A DNA stretch of 64,000 bases from Streptomyces sp. PsTaAH-137 (GTDB lineage: Bacteria > Actinomycetota > Actinomycetes > Streptomycetales > Streptomycetaceae). A program made the position numbers and the translations under genes. The notes below the pieces were generated by a model. It was not told the DNA's origin. It made no database searches and worked only from the letters and a program-made list of their open reading frames with translations. Of this stretch, positions 8,369-16,356 are shown one piece after another; the stretch's first letter is position 1, and every line of letters begins with the position of its first letter. Location: the NCBI RefSeq assembly GCF_003259365.1, contig NZ_QLLY01000003.1:531063-595062 (forward strand). The letters run 5' to 3'.

Positions 8369-8398
8369 GGCTGGTCGCGTAGTTCCCCGCGCCCCTGG
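8369..8398. repeat. Intergenic repeat, copy in 8249-8411 gap
   Basis: This 30-bp stretch is the reverse complement of the element at 42919-42948 with a single difference. The same gap also holds (about 8270-8310) a GGGGTCCGGGGCAGAGCCCC-like palindromic segment related to 12429-12460. Such elements are common between Streptomyces genes and can fold into hairpins. Here they separate the extradiol-dioxygenase-like gene from the downstream aldehyde dehydrogenase operon and may act as a partial terminator. Confidence 0.6.
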
Positions 8399-8411
8399 CG
8401 GGGTGATCGAC

Positions 8412-9323
8412 TCAGGCGCGATGGGTGCGCAGCGACCAGATGGTGTGCGGCGGGGCCGTGTCGTGGACGCGGGTCTCGTACGAGGCGTCGGCCCGGTCCA
8501 TGTCGCAGGCGTACTCGACGCGGCCGCCGCACGGCGCGTGCAGGAAGCGGAAGATGTTGGAGCCGATGGTGTGCCGGCCCAGCTTGCGGGCCTCGCGCCA
8601 GCCCTTGTCGATCATGTTGTTGCCGCCCTCGATGACGTCGTCGACGCCCGGGACCTCGTACGCGATGTGGTTGATGCCGGCCTTGTCGGGGCGGTGGCAG
8701 AGCAGGAAGGTGTGCTGGTCGTCGTCGCCGGGGGCCTGGAGGAAGACGCCCATGGGTTCGACGACGTCGGTGGGCCGGAAGCCGAGGCGGCCGGTGTAGA
8801 AGGCGACGGCCTCCGCGCGTCCGGCCTTGGGGATGTTGAGGGCGACGTGGCACATCCGCAGCGGCCTGACCTGTCCGACCGGTGCCAGCGGGGCGTTCCA
8901 GCGGCTCACGCTGCCCGACACGTTCGCCGGGCGCGGGGTGATGTCGAGGGGGCGGGGCCTGGCGAGGGTGAGGCCGACCCCGAAGCCGGTCTCGTCGACG
9001 GTGTGGTGGACGCCGTCGGCGCTCTCCCGGACCGGGCGGTCCTTGCCGGCCTCCCGGACCAGGCGGTCGAGTGCGTCGGCGGTGTCCACCCCCCAGACGA
9101 TCTCGCGGAGGGTCGGGCCGTCCTCGACGGGCGGCGGGAGCAGCGGGCCGGGGTCGCCGTCCAGGTGGACGGTCTGTCCGGCGAGCGTCTCCAGCACGGC
9201 GTGCTCGTCGGTCCGTTCCACCAGGAACAGTCCGAAATCCTCGAAGAACCGCACAGTCTCTTCGAGAATCCCGACGCTGCCGACGACCGAGTAGGTGACC
9301 GACTCTATGCGCTGAATCCCCAT
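8412..9323 (-). CDS. Two-domain extradiol ring-cleavage dioxygenase-like (VOC) protein
   Basis: A 303-residue protein with two VOC domains, the layout of type I extradiol dioxygenases. The N-terminal domain (about residues 5-125) is divergent. The C-terminal domain (about 140-285) shows a plausible 2-His-1-carboxylate iron site: His in RMCHVALNIPK, His in GINHIAYEVPG and Glu in GGRVEYACDMD. These spacings match catechol 2,3- and dihydroxybiphenyl-type enzymes. It is therefore likely to open a catecholic or similar ring, although some family members are isomerases. It is the promoter-proximal gene beneath a LysR-type regulator, with a candidate promoter and operator at 9365-9430. The substrate is unknown. 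Confidence 0.78.
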   Translation of the reverse strand: MGIQRIESVTYSVVGSVGILEETVRFFEDFGLFLVERTDEHAVLETLAGQTVHLDGDPGPLLPPPVEDGPTLREIVWGVDTADALDRLVREAGKDRPVRESADGVHHTVDETGFGVGLTLARPRPLDITPRPANVSGSVSRWNAPLAPVGQVRPLRMCHVALNIPKAGRAEAVAFYTGRLGFRPTDVVEPMGVFLQAPGDDDQHTFLLCHRPDKAGINHIAYEVPGVDDVIEGGNNMIDKGWREARKLGRHTIGSNIFRFLHAPCGGRVEYACDMDRADASYETRVHDTAPPHTIWSLRTHRA

Positions 9324-9364
9324 CGATTCCTCACTCCAGATCTCCCCCGTGCTTTCCCTCGGCG

Positions 9365-9393
9365 ATCGTAGATTTGCCGGACGACCGCCTCAA
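9365..9393 (-). promoter_or_regulatory. Candidate promoter of the dioxygenase operon
   Basis: On the minus strand TTGAGG (9388-9393) is followed after 17 bp by TACGAT (9365-9370), a good match to the actinobacterial housekeeping consensus TTGACN-N17-TANNNT. Transcription would start near 9358, leaving a leader of about 35 nt before the ATG at 9323. Confidence 0.5.
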
Positions 9394-9413
9394 CAGCCCT
9401 GCCGTACAGGGTC

Positions 9414-9430
9414 TGCAACCGTTGATTGCA
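9414..9430. promoter_or_regulatory. Candidate LysR-regulator operator, TGCAA-N7-TTGCA
   Basis: A perfect 5-bp inverted repeat, TGCAA (9414-9418) and TTGCA (9426-9430), has the T-N11-A-centred form bound by LysR-type proteins. Its centre is about 64 bp upstream of the predicted transcription start near 9358, the classical recognition-site position. The gene for a LysR-type regulator begins its 3' end 12 bp away. Confidence 0.5.
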
Positions 9431-9441
9431 TCCGCCGCGGG

Positions 9442-10359
9442 TCAGGCGTCGACGGCGATCCGCGGAATGGGATTCCTGGAGAACCATTGAGTGAGGAACT
9501 CCAGGAACACCGCGATCTTCTTCGGCGTCGACTGCCCGGGCCCGTAGATCGCGTACAACGGCCGGTCGGGCACGCCGAGTCCGGGCAGCAGTACTTCCAG
9601 GGCGCCGGAGAGCAGGTCGTCGTAGGCGGGCCGCTGGGGCAGCAGGCCGATGCCGCGGCCGTGCACGGCGGCCTTCTGCAGCGCGATGTACGAGTTCGAC
9701 GAGAAGGCCACATTGCGGATCTTGTGCAGCGTCGAGGAATGCCCGTGCCCGATGCGCCAGACGGGATCGTTCACGTGGACCAGGCAGTCGTGCGTGGCGA
9801 TCTCGTTCGGCTCGGTGAGCGGTCCGTGCCTCTCCAGGTATTCCGGCGACGCGCACAGCACAAAGGGCAGTGAGGCGATTTTCTTCAGACGGACCCCGGA
9901 ATCGCGGAGATCCCGGGTGTGGAACGCCACGTCGAATCCGCTGTCCAGAAAGTCGTACGTGCGGTCGGACATGCCGCCGAGTTCGAACCGGATGTGAATC
10001 TTCGGGTGGGCGGCGGAGAACGCGGCGATGGCGTCGCCCAGATCCAGACTGCCGATCCATTTGGGGCAGATGATGCTCAGGGCCCCTTCGGCCCGGTCGT
10101 GGAGCTGGGCGATGGAAACGTCCTCCGTCGCTATTTCGTCGAGTATGCGTGAGCAGAACTCGGCGTAACGCAGGCCCTGTTCGGTGAGGCTGACCGAGCG
10201 GGCCGTGCGGTTGACGAGCCGGACGCCGACCTGCCGCTCCAGCTCCGCGACATGCCGCGACACCAGGGAGCCGGAGGAGCCGAGCTTCTTCGCGGCCCCG
10301 TTGAAGCTCCCGTTCTGCGCGACGGTCACAAAGCTGTGCATGAGCAGCAGGCGGTCCAT
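9442..10359 (-). CDS. LysR-type transcriptional regulator
   Basis: A 305-residue LysR-type regulator. The N-terminal winged helix-turn-helix covers about residues 1-60 (SFVTVAQNGSFNGAAKKLGSSGSLVSRHVAELERQVGVRLVNRTARSVSLTEQG), followed by a linker helix and a periplasmic-binding-like effector domain from about residue 90 to 295. It is most similar in style to the proteobacterial subgroup with LRLxSPxxFG-type domains. It lies between the dioxygenase-led genes and the ABC importer genes, all on the same strand. The dyad at 9414-9430 just past its stop codon is a plausible target, so it probably senses the imported ring compound or a pathway intermediate. Confidence 0.88.
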   Translation of the reverse strand: MDRLLLMHSFVTVAQNGSFNGAAKKLGSSGSLVSRHVAELERQVGVRLVNRTARSVSLTEQGLRYAEFCSRILDEIATEDVSIAQLHDRAEGALSIICPKWIGSLDLGDAIAAFSAAHPKIHIRFELGGMSDRTYDFLDSGFDVAFHTRDLRDSGVRLKKIASLPFVLCASPEYLERHGPLTEPNEIATHDCLVHVNDPVWRIGHGHSSTLHKIRNVAFSSNSYIALQKAAVHGRGIGLLPQRPAYDDLLSGALEVLLPGLGVPDRPLYAIYGPGQSTPKKIAVFLEFLTQWFSRNPIPRIAVDA

Positions 10360-10414
10360 GAGTCCTCGTTTTCAGGCAGTGCTGGAATTCAGGTGCTTCT
10401 CACAGAGCGGCGCT

Positions 10415-11389
10415 TTACTCGGGGCAGTACTGAGGCGCCTGGTCCACGGTGTCCCGCGTGATCAAAGTAAGTGGAACCTTACTTACTTTGTCAACCTTCT
10501 TGTCAGCAAGAAGGTCGACGCTTTGCTTCACCGCGGTCTGCCCGATGGTGAGGGCCGAGTTGGAGACGGTCGCCTGGAGCCGGCCGTCCTTGATCGCGGC
10601 GATCCCGTCCTCGGAGCCGTTCACCGAGACGATCTTGACGTTCTTCGCACCGGCCGCGTCGAACGCCTTCCGGACGGCGAAGGCCATCTCCTCGTTGGCG
10701 ACGAAGGCGTAGTCGAGGTCCGGGTGGGCCTGGATCATGTTCTCGGCGACGTCCTGGGCCTTGGCCGGGTTGAACATGCCGGGCTGGTTGGCGACGACCT
10801 TCGCCGTGGCCGGCAGCCGCTTGGTGAAGCCGCCGACGAGCAGGTCGGAGGCGGCGCCCGGGGCCCCGGCGACGACGCCGACCTTGACGCTCTTCGAGCC
10901 CGCGTCCTTGGCGATCCAGTCGGCGTCCATCTGCCCGACCTCGGTGAGGTCCACGACGGCCGCGCCGAGGATGTCGGAGATCTTGTCGGTCGAGACGGAC
11001 GTCAGATAGATCGGGATGCCGGCCGCCTTGGCCTTGGCGATGTCCCCGTCGAGGGCGTCGACGTTGACCGTCTGCACGATCAGCGCGTCCACGTTCCGGG
11101 AGATCATGTCCTCGATGTTGGACAGCTCGGTCCCGGCGTCCTGCTTGGAGTTGGCCGTGTAGACCTTGGCGTCCTCCTTCTTCGCGGTCTGCTCGACGGC
11201 CTTCTGCAGACAGGTGTGGAAGTGCGTGTTGGCGCCGTTGACGAAGCCGAGCGAGACGGAGCCCTTCTTCGAACCCCCGCTGTCGGCACTGGTGTCGGCG
11301 TCTTGCGCGCAGCCCGCGAGCACCAGCGCGGTGACACCGGCGAGCGAGGCCGCGAGGGCTCTGCGGGAGCGGGGGGCGGTGGACGTCAT
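10415..11389 (-). CDS. Ribose-type ABC importer substrate-binding lipoprotein
   Basis: A 324-residue extracytoplasmic binding protein (periplasmic-binding type I, RbsB-like). The lipoprotein signal spans about residues 1-27 with lipobox LVLAGC, so it should be anchored on the outer face of the membrane. The mature domain shows SLGFVNGANTHFHTCLQKAVEQ, NVDALIVQTVN and VAGAPGAASDLLVGGF, typical of simple-sugar and related ligand binders. The start ATG overlaps the permease stop (ATGA). An A+T-rich perfect inverted repeat (10463-10490) and a TAA stop at the 3' end are out of keeping with the very high G+C of the rest. Ligand unknown; linkage to ring-cleavage genes suggests a non-sugar ligand. Confidence 0.88.
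   Translation of the reverse strand: MTSTAPRSRRALAASLAGVTALVLAGCAQDADTSADSGGSKKGSVSLGFVNGANTHFHTCLQKAVEQTAKKEDAKVYTANSKQDAGTELSNIEDMISRNVDALIVQTVNVDALDGDIAKAKAAGIPIYLTSVSTDKISDILGAAVVDLTEVGQMDADWIAKDAGSKSVKVGVVAGAPGAASDLLVGGFTKRLPATAKVVANQPGMFNPAKAQDVAENMIQAHPDLDYAFVANEEMAFAVRKAFDAAGAKNVKIVSVNGSEDGIAAIKDGRLQATVSNSALTIGQTAVKQSVDLLADKKVDKVSKVPLTLITRDTVDQAPQYCPE
10463..10490. repeat. Perfect 10-bp A+T-rich inverted repeat inside a coding region
   Basis: CAAAGTAAGT (10463-10472) and ACTTACTTTG (10481-10490) are exact reverse complements separated by 8 bp. The element lies about 16-25 codons before the stop of the binding-protein gene and forces rare A/T-ending codons (AAA GTA AGT AAG GTT CCA CTT ACT TTG). 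It could be an operator, an mRNA hairpin protecting or attenuating the transcript, or an acquired fragment. Confidence 0.6.
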
Positions 11390-12351
11390 GGCGTACTGCC
11401 TTTCCTCTGGAAACCGTTGATGACCGCGGCGACGAGCAACACGGCTCCGGTGACGACGAGTTGGTAGTTGCTGTTGACCTGGAGCAGATTGAGGGCGTTG
11501 GCGACGACGCCGAGCAGGACCACGCCGAGCGCGGTGCCGGCGACGGTTCCGCGCCCGCCCGCGAGCGACGTTCCGCCGATGACCACGGCCGCGACGGCCG
11601 TCAGCTGGGTCTGGAGCCCCGCGGTGTTGGGCGCGCTGGCGCCGAGCCGGGAGAGCAGCATCAGTCCGGCGAGCCCGGCGAGCGCCCCGGCCAGCGCGTA
11701 CAGCGCCAGCTTGCGGGCGGGGACGTTGATGCCGCTGAGCCGGGCGACGTGTTCGTTGCCGCCCATCGCGAACGCGTCGCGGCCGAAGGTCGTGAACCGC
11801 ATGACGAGCCCGATGAGGACCAGCACGAGCGCGGCCACGACGAGCAGCCAGGGCACGCCGGCCACCGTGGAGTTGCCGAGGGCCTGCATCTTGTCGCCGA
11901 TGGTGACGCTCATGCCGTTGAGCACGAGCAGCGCGACACCGTCGAGCAGCATGGCGGTGGCGAGGGTGGCGACGAACGGGGCGACGTTCGTGAACGTGAC
12001 GACGAGCCCGTTGACCAGCCCGACGACCGCGGCGAGGAGCAGCGCGACGACCACGGTCACCGCGGTGGAATGCCCGCCGGAGAGCATCTGGGCGGCGACC
12101 GCCGTGGTGACGGCGGCGTTCGACCCCATGGAGAAGTCCATGCCGCCCGCGGTCATCAGCAGGGTGAGCCCGCCGGCGATGACGGCGTTGACGCTGATCT
12201 GCCGCAGGACGTTGAGCAGGTTCTGCGAGGTGGTGAACGAGTCGGCGCGCAGCGCGGTGAACACGATGACGACGACGAGTACGGCGATGAGCCCGGCGTG
12301 GGGAAGGCGGAGCGCCATCGGCGCCCTGACACTCACAACCTTGACACTCAC
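11386..12351 (-). CDS. Ribose-type ABC importer permease
   Basis: A roughly 321-residue RbsC-family inner-membrane permease with about 8-10 hydrophobic segments, starting with LIAVLVVVIVFTAL. The family signature GGMDFSMGSNAAV and the loop FGRDAFAMGGNEHVARLSGINV that contacts the ATPase are clear, as is GGTSLAGGRGTVAGTALG. GTG at 12351 has GGAAGG 8 nt upstream. ATG at 12318 is an in-frame alternative, and the segment between them is a 15-bp tandem duplication (12325-12354) encoding VVSVK/VVSVR. The gene follows the ATPase gene after a 167-bp repeat-bearing gap and overlaps the binding-protein start by 4 bp. Confidence 0.88.
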   Translation of the reverse strand: MSVKVVSVRAPMALRLPHAGLIAVLVVVIVFTALRADSFTTSQNLLNVLRQISVNAVIAGGLTLLMTAGGMDFSMGSNAAVTTAVAAQMLSGGHSTAVTVVVALLLAAVVGLVNGLVVTFTNVAPFVATLATAMLLDGVALLVLNGMSVTIGDKMQALGNSTVAGVPWLLVVAALVLVLIGLVMRFTTFGRDAFAMGGNEHVARLSGINVPARKLALYALAGALAGLAGLMLLSRLGASAPNTAGLQTQLTAVAAVVIGGTSLAGGRGTVAGTALGVVLLGVVANALNLLQVNSNYQLVVTGAVLLVAAVINGFQRKGSTP

Positions 12352-12379
12352 AACAGAGACCTTCCGGAAGGGCGCCCCG

Positions 12380-12462
12380 TCAGGGGCGCGGGGAACGGCG
12401 CGAGCAACCACGACCGAGGCGGCAGCCGGGGGGTCCGGGGGCGCAGCCCCCGTTTTCGGGAC
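12380..12462. repeat. Intergenic repeats between ATPase and permease genes
   Basis: 12380-12409 is a diverged copy of the repeat at 8369-8398 and 42919-42948 (shared core AGGGGCGCGGGGAAC). 12429-12453 is a palindrome-rich GGGGTCCGGGGGCGCAGCCCC-like segment. The gap 12352-12518 holds no gene. The hairpins may lower or process the transcript between the ATPase and the permease. Confidence 0.5.
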
Positions 12463-12518
12463 GGGAAGGGGAGGAGGGGGCGACCCCCACGACCTCGGCC
12501 CCCACCCACGCGCACCCT

Positions 12519-14009
12519 TCATGAGCCCCCACCCCCCACGGCCAGCGAAACCAGCCCGTCCTGGCTGACCTCGGCGACGGACCGCTGAGCGACGACGCGC
12601 CCGGCGCTGACCACGACGACCCGGTCGGCGAGCCGCACGACCTCCTCGGCGGACGACGACGCGAGCAGCACGGCGACCCCCCGCCCGGCCAGTTCGTCGA
12701 CCAGGGCGTGGATCTCCGCCATCGCCGCGATGTCCACGCCGTTGGTCGGGTCCTCCAGGAAGCAGGCGACCGGCGCGGTCTGCAGCCATTTGGCGAGCAG
12801 CACCTTCTGCTGGTTGCCGCCGGACAGGGTGCCGACGGCCGGGTTCCCGGCGAGGGCGACGACTCCGTAGCGGCGGCGCAGCGGCGCGGCCCGCCGGGCG
12901 AGATCGCGCCCGCGGTGCCAACTGCGCCGCTCCAGCCGGTCCTGGGCCAGCATCAGGTTCTCGTCGACGGACAGTTCGGGGACGAGCCCGAGCGTGCGCC
13001 GGTCCCCGGTGACGCAGCGCAGCCCGCCCGCGAGGGAGGCGGACACCTTGCCGAACGGCACCTCGACGCCGCCGACGCTCAGTTGCCCCGCGTCGGGCGC
13101 TACCCGGCCGGACAGCAGGTCGAAGAGGCTGGACTGGGCGTCCCCGGCCGGACCGAGGACCGCGACGACCTCGCCCCTGCGGACGTCCACGGAGAAGCCG
13201 CGGATGGCGCGCCCGTGGCTCAGCGCGCGCACGGAGATCCCGGGTTCGTCCGTCGGCGCGGGCCGTTCGGGCCGCGCCGAGACGACGTCCCGCCCGACCA
13301 TCCCGCGCACCAGCGAGGCCGCGTCGAACTCGGCGGCCGGCGCACTGCGCACGACACCGCCGTCGCGCAGCACGGTGATCCGGTCGGCGATGCCCATGAC
13401 CTCGTCGATGTAGTGCGAGATGTAGACGACGGCGACCCCGTCGTCGCGCAGCCGACGCACCAGCCCCCGAATCTGCGCGGCCGCTTCGGCGCTCAGGCAG
13501 GCGGTCGGCTCGTCCAGGACGAGCACCCGCCCGCCGCGCCGCACCTCGCGCGCGACCTCGACCATGGTCTGTTCGGCGACGGTCAGCTCACCGGCTGCCC
13601 TGCGTACGTCGATGTCGATGCCGAGGCCGGAAAGGGCTTGCTCAGCCTCGGAGTTGACGGCACTCCAGGTGACGACACCGTGTCTGCGGGGCAGGTCGCC
13701 GAGCATGATGTTCTCGGCGACGGTGAGTCCCGCGGCCAGTTCGCGGCGCTGGGGCACGGAGGCGATGCCGAGCCGGCGGGCGCGGCGCACGGTCAGGCCG
13801 GGCTGGGCGTGTCCGTCGACCTCGACGGTGCCCCGGTCGGCCTGGTGCACGCCGGAGAGGATCTGTACGAGCGTGGACTTGCCCGCGCCGTTCATACCCA
13901 TCAGGGCGTGCACCTCGCCGGGGTGCAGATCGAGGTCGACGTCGCGCAGGGCCGCCGCGCCGCCGAAGGTCTTGGTGACGCCGCGGACCCGGACGACGGG
14001 CCCGCTCAC
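12519..14009 (-). CDS. Ribose-type ABC importer ATPase (RbsA-like, two NBDs)
   Basis: A 496-residue fused double nucleotide-binding-domain ATPase. The first domain has Walker A GMNGAGKST and Walker B VLVLDEPTACLS, but its signature is the divergent LTVAEQTMVEVAR. The second domain has the expected degenerate P-loop (GPAGDAQSSLF) and a good LSGGNQQKVLLAKWL signature with EDPTNGVDI. This asymmetry is usual for the RbsA/MglA class. GTG at 14009 overlaps the TGA of the upstream CMD-like gene (GTGA), so translation is probably coupled. It energises uptake by the permease at 11386-12351. The long in-frame extension past 14009 is a shadow of the CMD-like gene and cupin region. Confidence 0.88.
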   Translation of the reverse strand: MSGPVVRVRGVTKTFGGAAALRDVDLDLHPGEVHALMGMNGAGKSTLVQILSGVHQADRGTVEVDGHAQPGLTVRRARRLGIASVPQRRELAAGLTVAENIMLGDLPRRHGVVTWSAVNSEAEQALSGLGIDIDVRRAAGELTVAEQTMVEVAREVRRGGRVLVLDEPTACLSAEAAAQIRGLVRRLRDDGVAVVYISHYIDEVMGIADRITVLRDGGVVRSAPAAEFDAASLVRGMVGRDVVSARPERPAPTDEPGISVRALSHGRAIRGFSVDVRRGEVVAVLGPAGDAQSSLFDLLSGRVAPDAGQLSVGGVEVPFGKVSASLAGGLRCVTGDRRTLGLVPELSVDENLMLAQDRLERRSWHRGRDLARRAAPLRRRYGVVALAGNPAVGTLSGGNQQKVLLAKWLQTAPVACFLEDPTNGVDIAAMAEIHALVDELAGRGVAVLLASSSAEEVVRLADRVVVVSAGRVVAQRSVAEVSQDGLVSLAVGGGGS

Positions 14010-14587
14010 GCGGGGTTCACCCGGCCGTACCCGCGGATGTCCGGGAACGGGGGCTCCTTGTCGGCCTGCAGGTCCACCTGGAAGGTGTTGAGGCACATGC
14101 CGAGCATGGTGAAGTTGCCGAGCGCGCCGACGGTGTCGACCAGTCCCTGCGGCCCGAAGTGCTTCAGCGCGGCGGCGAAGGTCTCGTCGGAGACGAAGTG
14201 TTCGTCGAGCACCTCGTGCGCGAACCGGAAGAAGGCCTGGTCGGCGGGGTCGTCGAAGACCACGTCTGCGTCCCGCCGCTCGGCGATGGCCTTGATGTTG
14301 GCCTCGCTGACACCCGCCTCGACGGCCTGGTGGACGTGGGCGTTCCAGGAGTACTGGGCGTCCCAGTTGCGGGCGGCCATCAGCAGCGCGAGCTCCCGCA
14401 GCCGCTGGGGCAGGGAGCAGTCGAACCGGGCGAACGCGCCGAGCGAGTCGGCCCGTTCGGCCATCTCGGGGCTGTGCAGCCAGACGCGGAACGGACCGCG
14501 CACGGCACCCCGCTTGCCGGCGATCCGCGCGGCCAGTTCCCGCTGGCGCGGGGTCATGTCCTCTTCGTCGAGTACGGGGAGCCTCAT
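14006..14587 (-). CDS. Carboxymuconolactone decarboxylase (CMD)-like protein
   Basis: A 193-residue all-alpha AhpD/CMD-fold protein. The core helices are seen in FDCSLPQRLRELALLMAARNWDAQYSWNAHVHQAVEAGVSEANIKAI, which has the conserved Trp/His pair. The peroxidatic CxxC of AhpD is absent, so a peroxidase role is unlikely. Members of this non-CxxC branch are frequent in aromatic and gamma-lactone catabolism, although their reactions are mostly unproven. It is the first gene of the leftward CMD-ATPase-permease-binding-protein set, which ties the importer to the catabolic genes. It is divergent from the cupin gene across a 211-bp region. Confidence 0.8.
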   Translation of the reverse strand: MRLPVLDEEDMTPRQRELAARIAGKRGAVRGPFRVWLHSPEMAERADSLGAFARFDCSLPQRLRELALLMAARNWDAQYSWNAHVHQAVEAGVSEANIKAIAERRDADVVFDDPADQAFFRFAHEVLDEHFVSDETFAAALKHFGPQGLVDTVGALGNFTMLGMCLNTFQVDLQADKEPPFPDIRGYGRVNPA

Positions 14588-14798
14588 GGCCGGGAACCGC
14601 CTTCACATCCGGTGCACGGTCCTGGTCCGCCGTGCGACGGTGGCCGACCGTACCCCCGGAAAAGGGCCCCACCACCCCTCCGGGAATGCAAGGTAAAGCT
14701 GCACGCCGGACGGCATCCGCGAGCCGGGAACGGCTTCTAACCTCGGTCGACACACGCCCTGGCCCGGGCACTCGCGCACCCTGTGAAAGGACCGCCGG
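14588..14798. promoter_or_regulatory. Divergent control region, CMD-ABC operon and cupin
   Basis: This 211-bp region lies between divergent starts. GAAAGGA precedes the cupin ATG. A TAACCT hexamer near 14738 is the best -10 candidate for the cupin, without a convincing -35. No strong inverted repeat or gene was seen. Confidence 0.35.
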
Positions 14799-15209
14799 AT
14801 GACGACGATCATCAAGGCCGCAGCCGTCCCCCTCCTCGACCGCGGCGGCGCCGTCGTGACCACTCCGCTGATCACCACCGCGTCCGCGGCCGGCGAGAAC
14901 CGGATCACCAGCGGGATCAGCGTCTATCCGGTCGGTTCGGGCGCCCCGCTGCACTCGCACAACTGCGACGAGCACGTCACGATCCTCGACGGCGAGGCCG
15001 AGGTGGTGGTCGACGGCGAGGTCACGAAGCTGGAGCGGCACGACACCACGTACGTCCCGTCGCCGGTCCCCCACCTCTTCCGCAACGTCGGTGACACCCC
15101 GCTGCGCATCCTGTGGGTGTACAGCTCCGGCCATGTGACCCGTACGTTCACCGAGACCGGCCGCACCGTGGAACACCTGTCGGCCGAGGACCAGATGGGC
15201 GAGGACTGA
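14799..15209 (+). CDS. Cupin-domain protein
   Basis: A 136-residue single-domain cupin (beta barrel). The first motif is [25 protein letters not shown], supplying His-x-His and Glu metal ligands, and the second is [25 protein letters not shown], with the third His. It probably binds a metal ion and could be a dioxygenase, isomerase or binding protein; the exact reaction is unknown. It is divergent from the CMD-ABC operon and may share its control region and pathway. It is preceded by GAAAGGA at a usable distance from ATG 14799. Confidence 0.82.
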   Translation: MTTIIKAAAVPLLDRGGAVVTTPLITTASAAGENRITSGISVYPVGSGAPLHSHNCDEHVTILDGEAEVVVDGEVTKLERHDTTYVPSPVPHLFRNVGDTPLRILWVYSSGHVTRTFTETGRTVEHLSAEDQMGED

Positions 15210-15312
15210 CCGCACCCCGCTCGCCGCCGGGTGCCGCGTCCCTCACGGAGTGTGACCGCCTGCGGACACTTCGCCCCTGGTCAGCCCCGCCCCCACCTGG
15301 CAGGATCGCGAC

Positions 15313-16320
15313 ATGCCGCAGGCCCCCCTCCGACCGTTCCCGCTGACCCGCCGCCGCGCCCTCACCGGCTCCGCGGCGGCGCTCGTGGCGTTCGGGCTGC
15401 TGCTGTGGTGGCTGCTGCCGCTGGGCCCGGCATCGCCGTCCGGCGAGATCAGGTTCAGCACGGGCACACGGAACGGCGTGTACGTGCGCTACGGCAACCT
15501 CCTCGACGAGGCGCTGGCCGACGATCTGCCCCGGCTCGACGTGCGGCTCGACGAGAGCGAGGGCTCGTGGGACAACGTCACACGGGTCGCCACCGGCAAG
15601 GCGGACTTCACCATCGCCGCTGCGGACGCCGTCGCCAAGTACCAGGAGGAGGACCGGTCCGGCGCGGACCGGCTGCGCGGCTGCGCCCGCCTCTACGACG
15701 ACTACATGCAGCTCGTCGTGCCCGCGGGTTCCAGCGTGAAGAAGGTGGCCGACCTGCGCGACAAGAGGGTCGCCGTGGGCACCCCCGGCTCCGGGGTGCG
15801 CCTGATCGCCGAGAAGGTGCTGGCAGCGGCTGACCTGGACATCGACAAGGACATCGTGCCGGTCGACCTCGGCATCGGCACCATGGCCGACGCCCTGAAG
15901 TCCGGGAAGATAGACGCCTTCTTCTGGTCGGGCGGCCTGCCCACCAACAACGTGAAGACCCTCTCCGAGGACTTCCCGATCCGCCTGGTCGAGATGGGCA
16001 GCCTGCTCGACCGCCTGCGCAAGATGAGCGATCCGTCGGCCCGCTACTACCGCGCCGCCGTGATGCCCGCCGACACCTACCCGGACGCCCAGCAGGGCCA
16101 GGCCGTCAACACCCTGGCGGTGGCGAACCTCCTGATCACGACGGACCGCACGGACCCGAAGCTGACCGAGGCCGTGACCCGCACGGTCATCGACAGCCGC
16201 GACTCGATCGGCAACACGGTGCACGCCGCGCAGCTCGTGGACCTGCGCACGGCCGTCTACACGGACCCGCTCGCCCTGCACGAGGGCGCGCGCCGCTACT
16301 ACCGCTCGGTGAAGCCCTGA
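15313..16320 (+). CDS. TAXI-type solute-binding protein, orphan
   Basis: A 335-residue extracytoplasmic protein of the TAXI family (TRAP-associated). The N-terminus has RRR followed by a hydrophobic stretch (LTGSAAALVAFGLLLWWLLPLG), either a Tat-like signal or an uncleaved anchor. The domain reads IRFSTGTRNGVYVRYGNLLDEAL, ADFTIAAADAVAKY, VGTPGSGVRLIAEKVL and DAFFWSGGLP, the canonical TAXI pattern. No TRAP membrane subunit is encoded nearby. It is convergent with the gluK sensor kinase gene, 36 bp away. Characterised TAXI proteins include glutamate/glutamine binders, so a sensing role with GluK is a reasonable hypothesis. Confidence 0.86.
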   Translation: MPQAPLRPFPLTRRRALTGSAAALVAFGLLLWWLLPLGPASPSGEIRFSTGTRNGVYVRYGNLLDEALADDLPRLDVRLDESEGSWDNVTRVATGKADFTIAAADAVAKYQEEDRSGADRLRGCARLYDDYMQLVVPAGSSVKKVADLRDKRVAVGTPGSGVRLIAEKVLAAADLDIDKDIVPVDLGIGTMADALKSGKIDAFFWSGGLPTNNVKTLSEDFPIRLVEMGSLLDRLRKMSDPSARYYRAAVMPADTYPDAQQGQAVNTLAVANLLITTDRTDPKLTEAVTRTVIDSRDSIGNTVHAAQLVDLRTAVYTDPLALHEGARRYYRSVKP

Positions 16321-16356
16321 CGGCAGCCGGGCCCGCCGGAGCCCGCGGCTCCGCGC

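Noticed and set aside
12519..15215. Single fused protein of ATPase plus upstream sequence (898 codons)
   Set aside because: The part beyond 14009 is a shadow of the CMD-like and cupin genes. A GTG start with GTGA overlap explains the ATPase.
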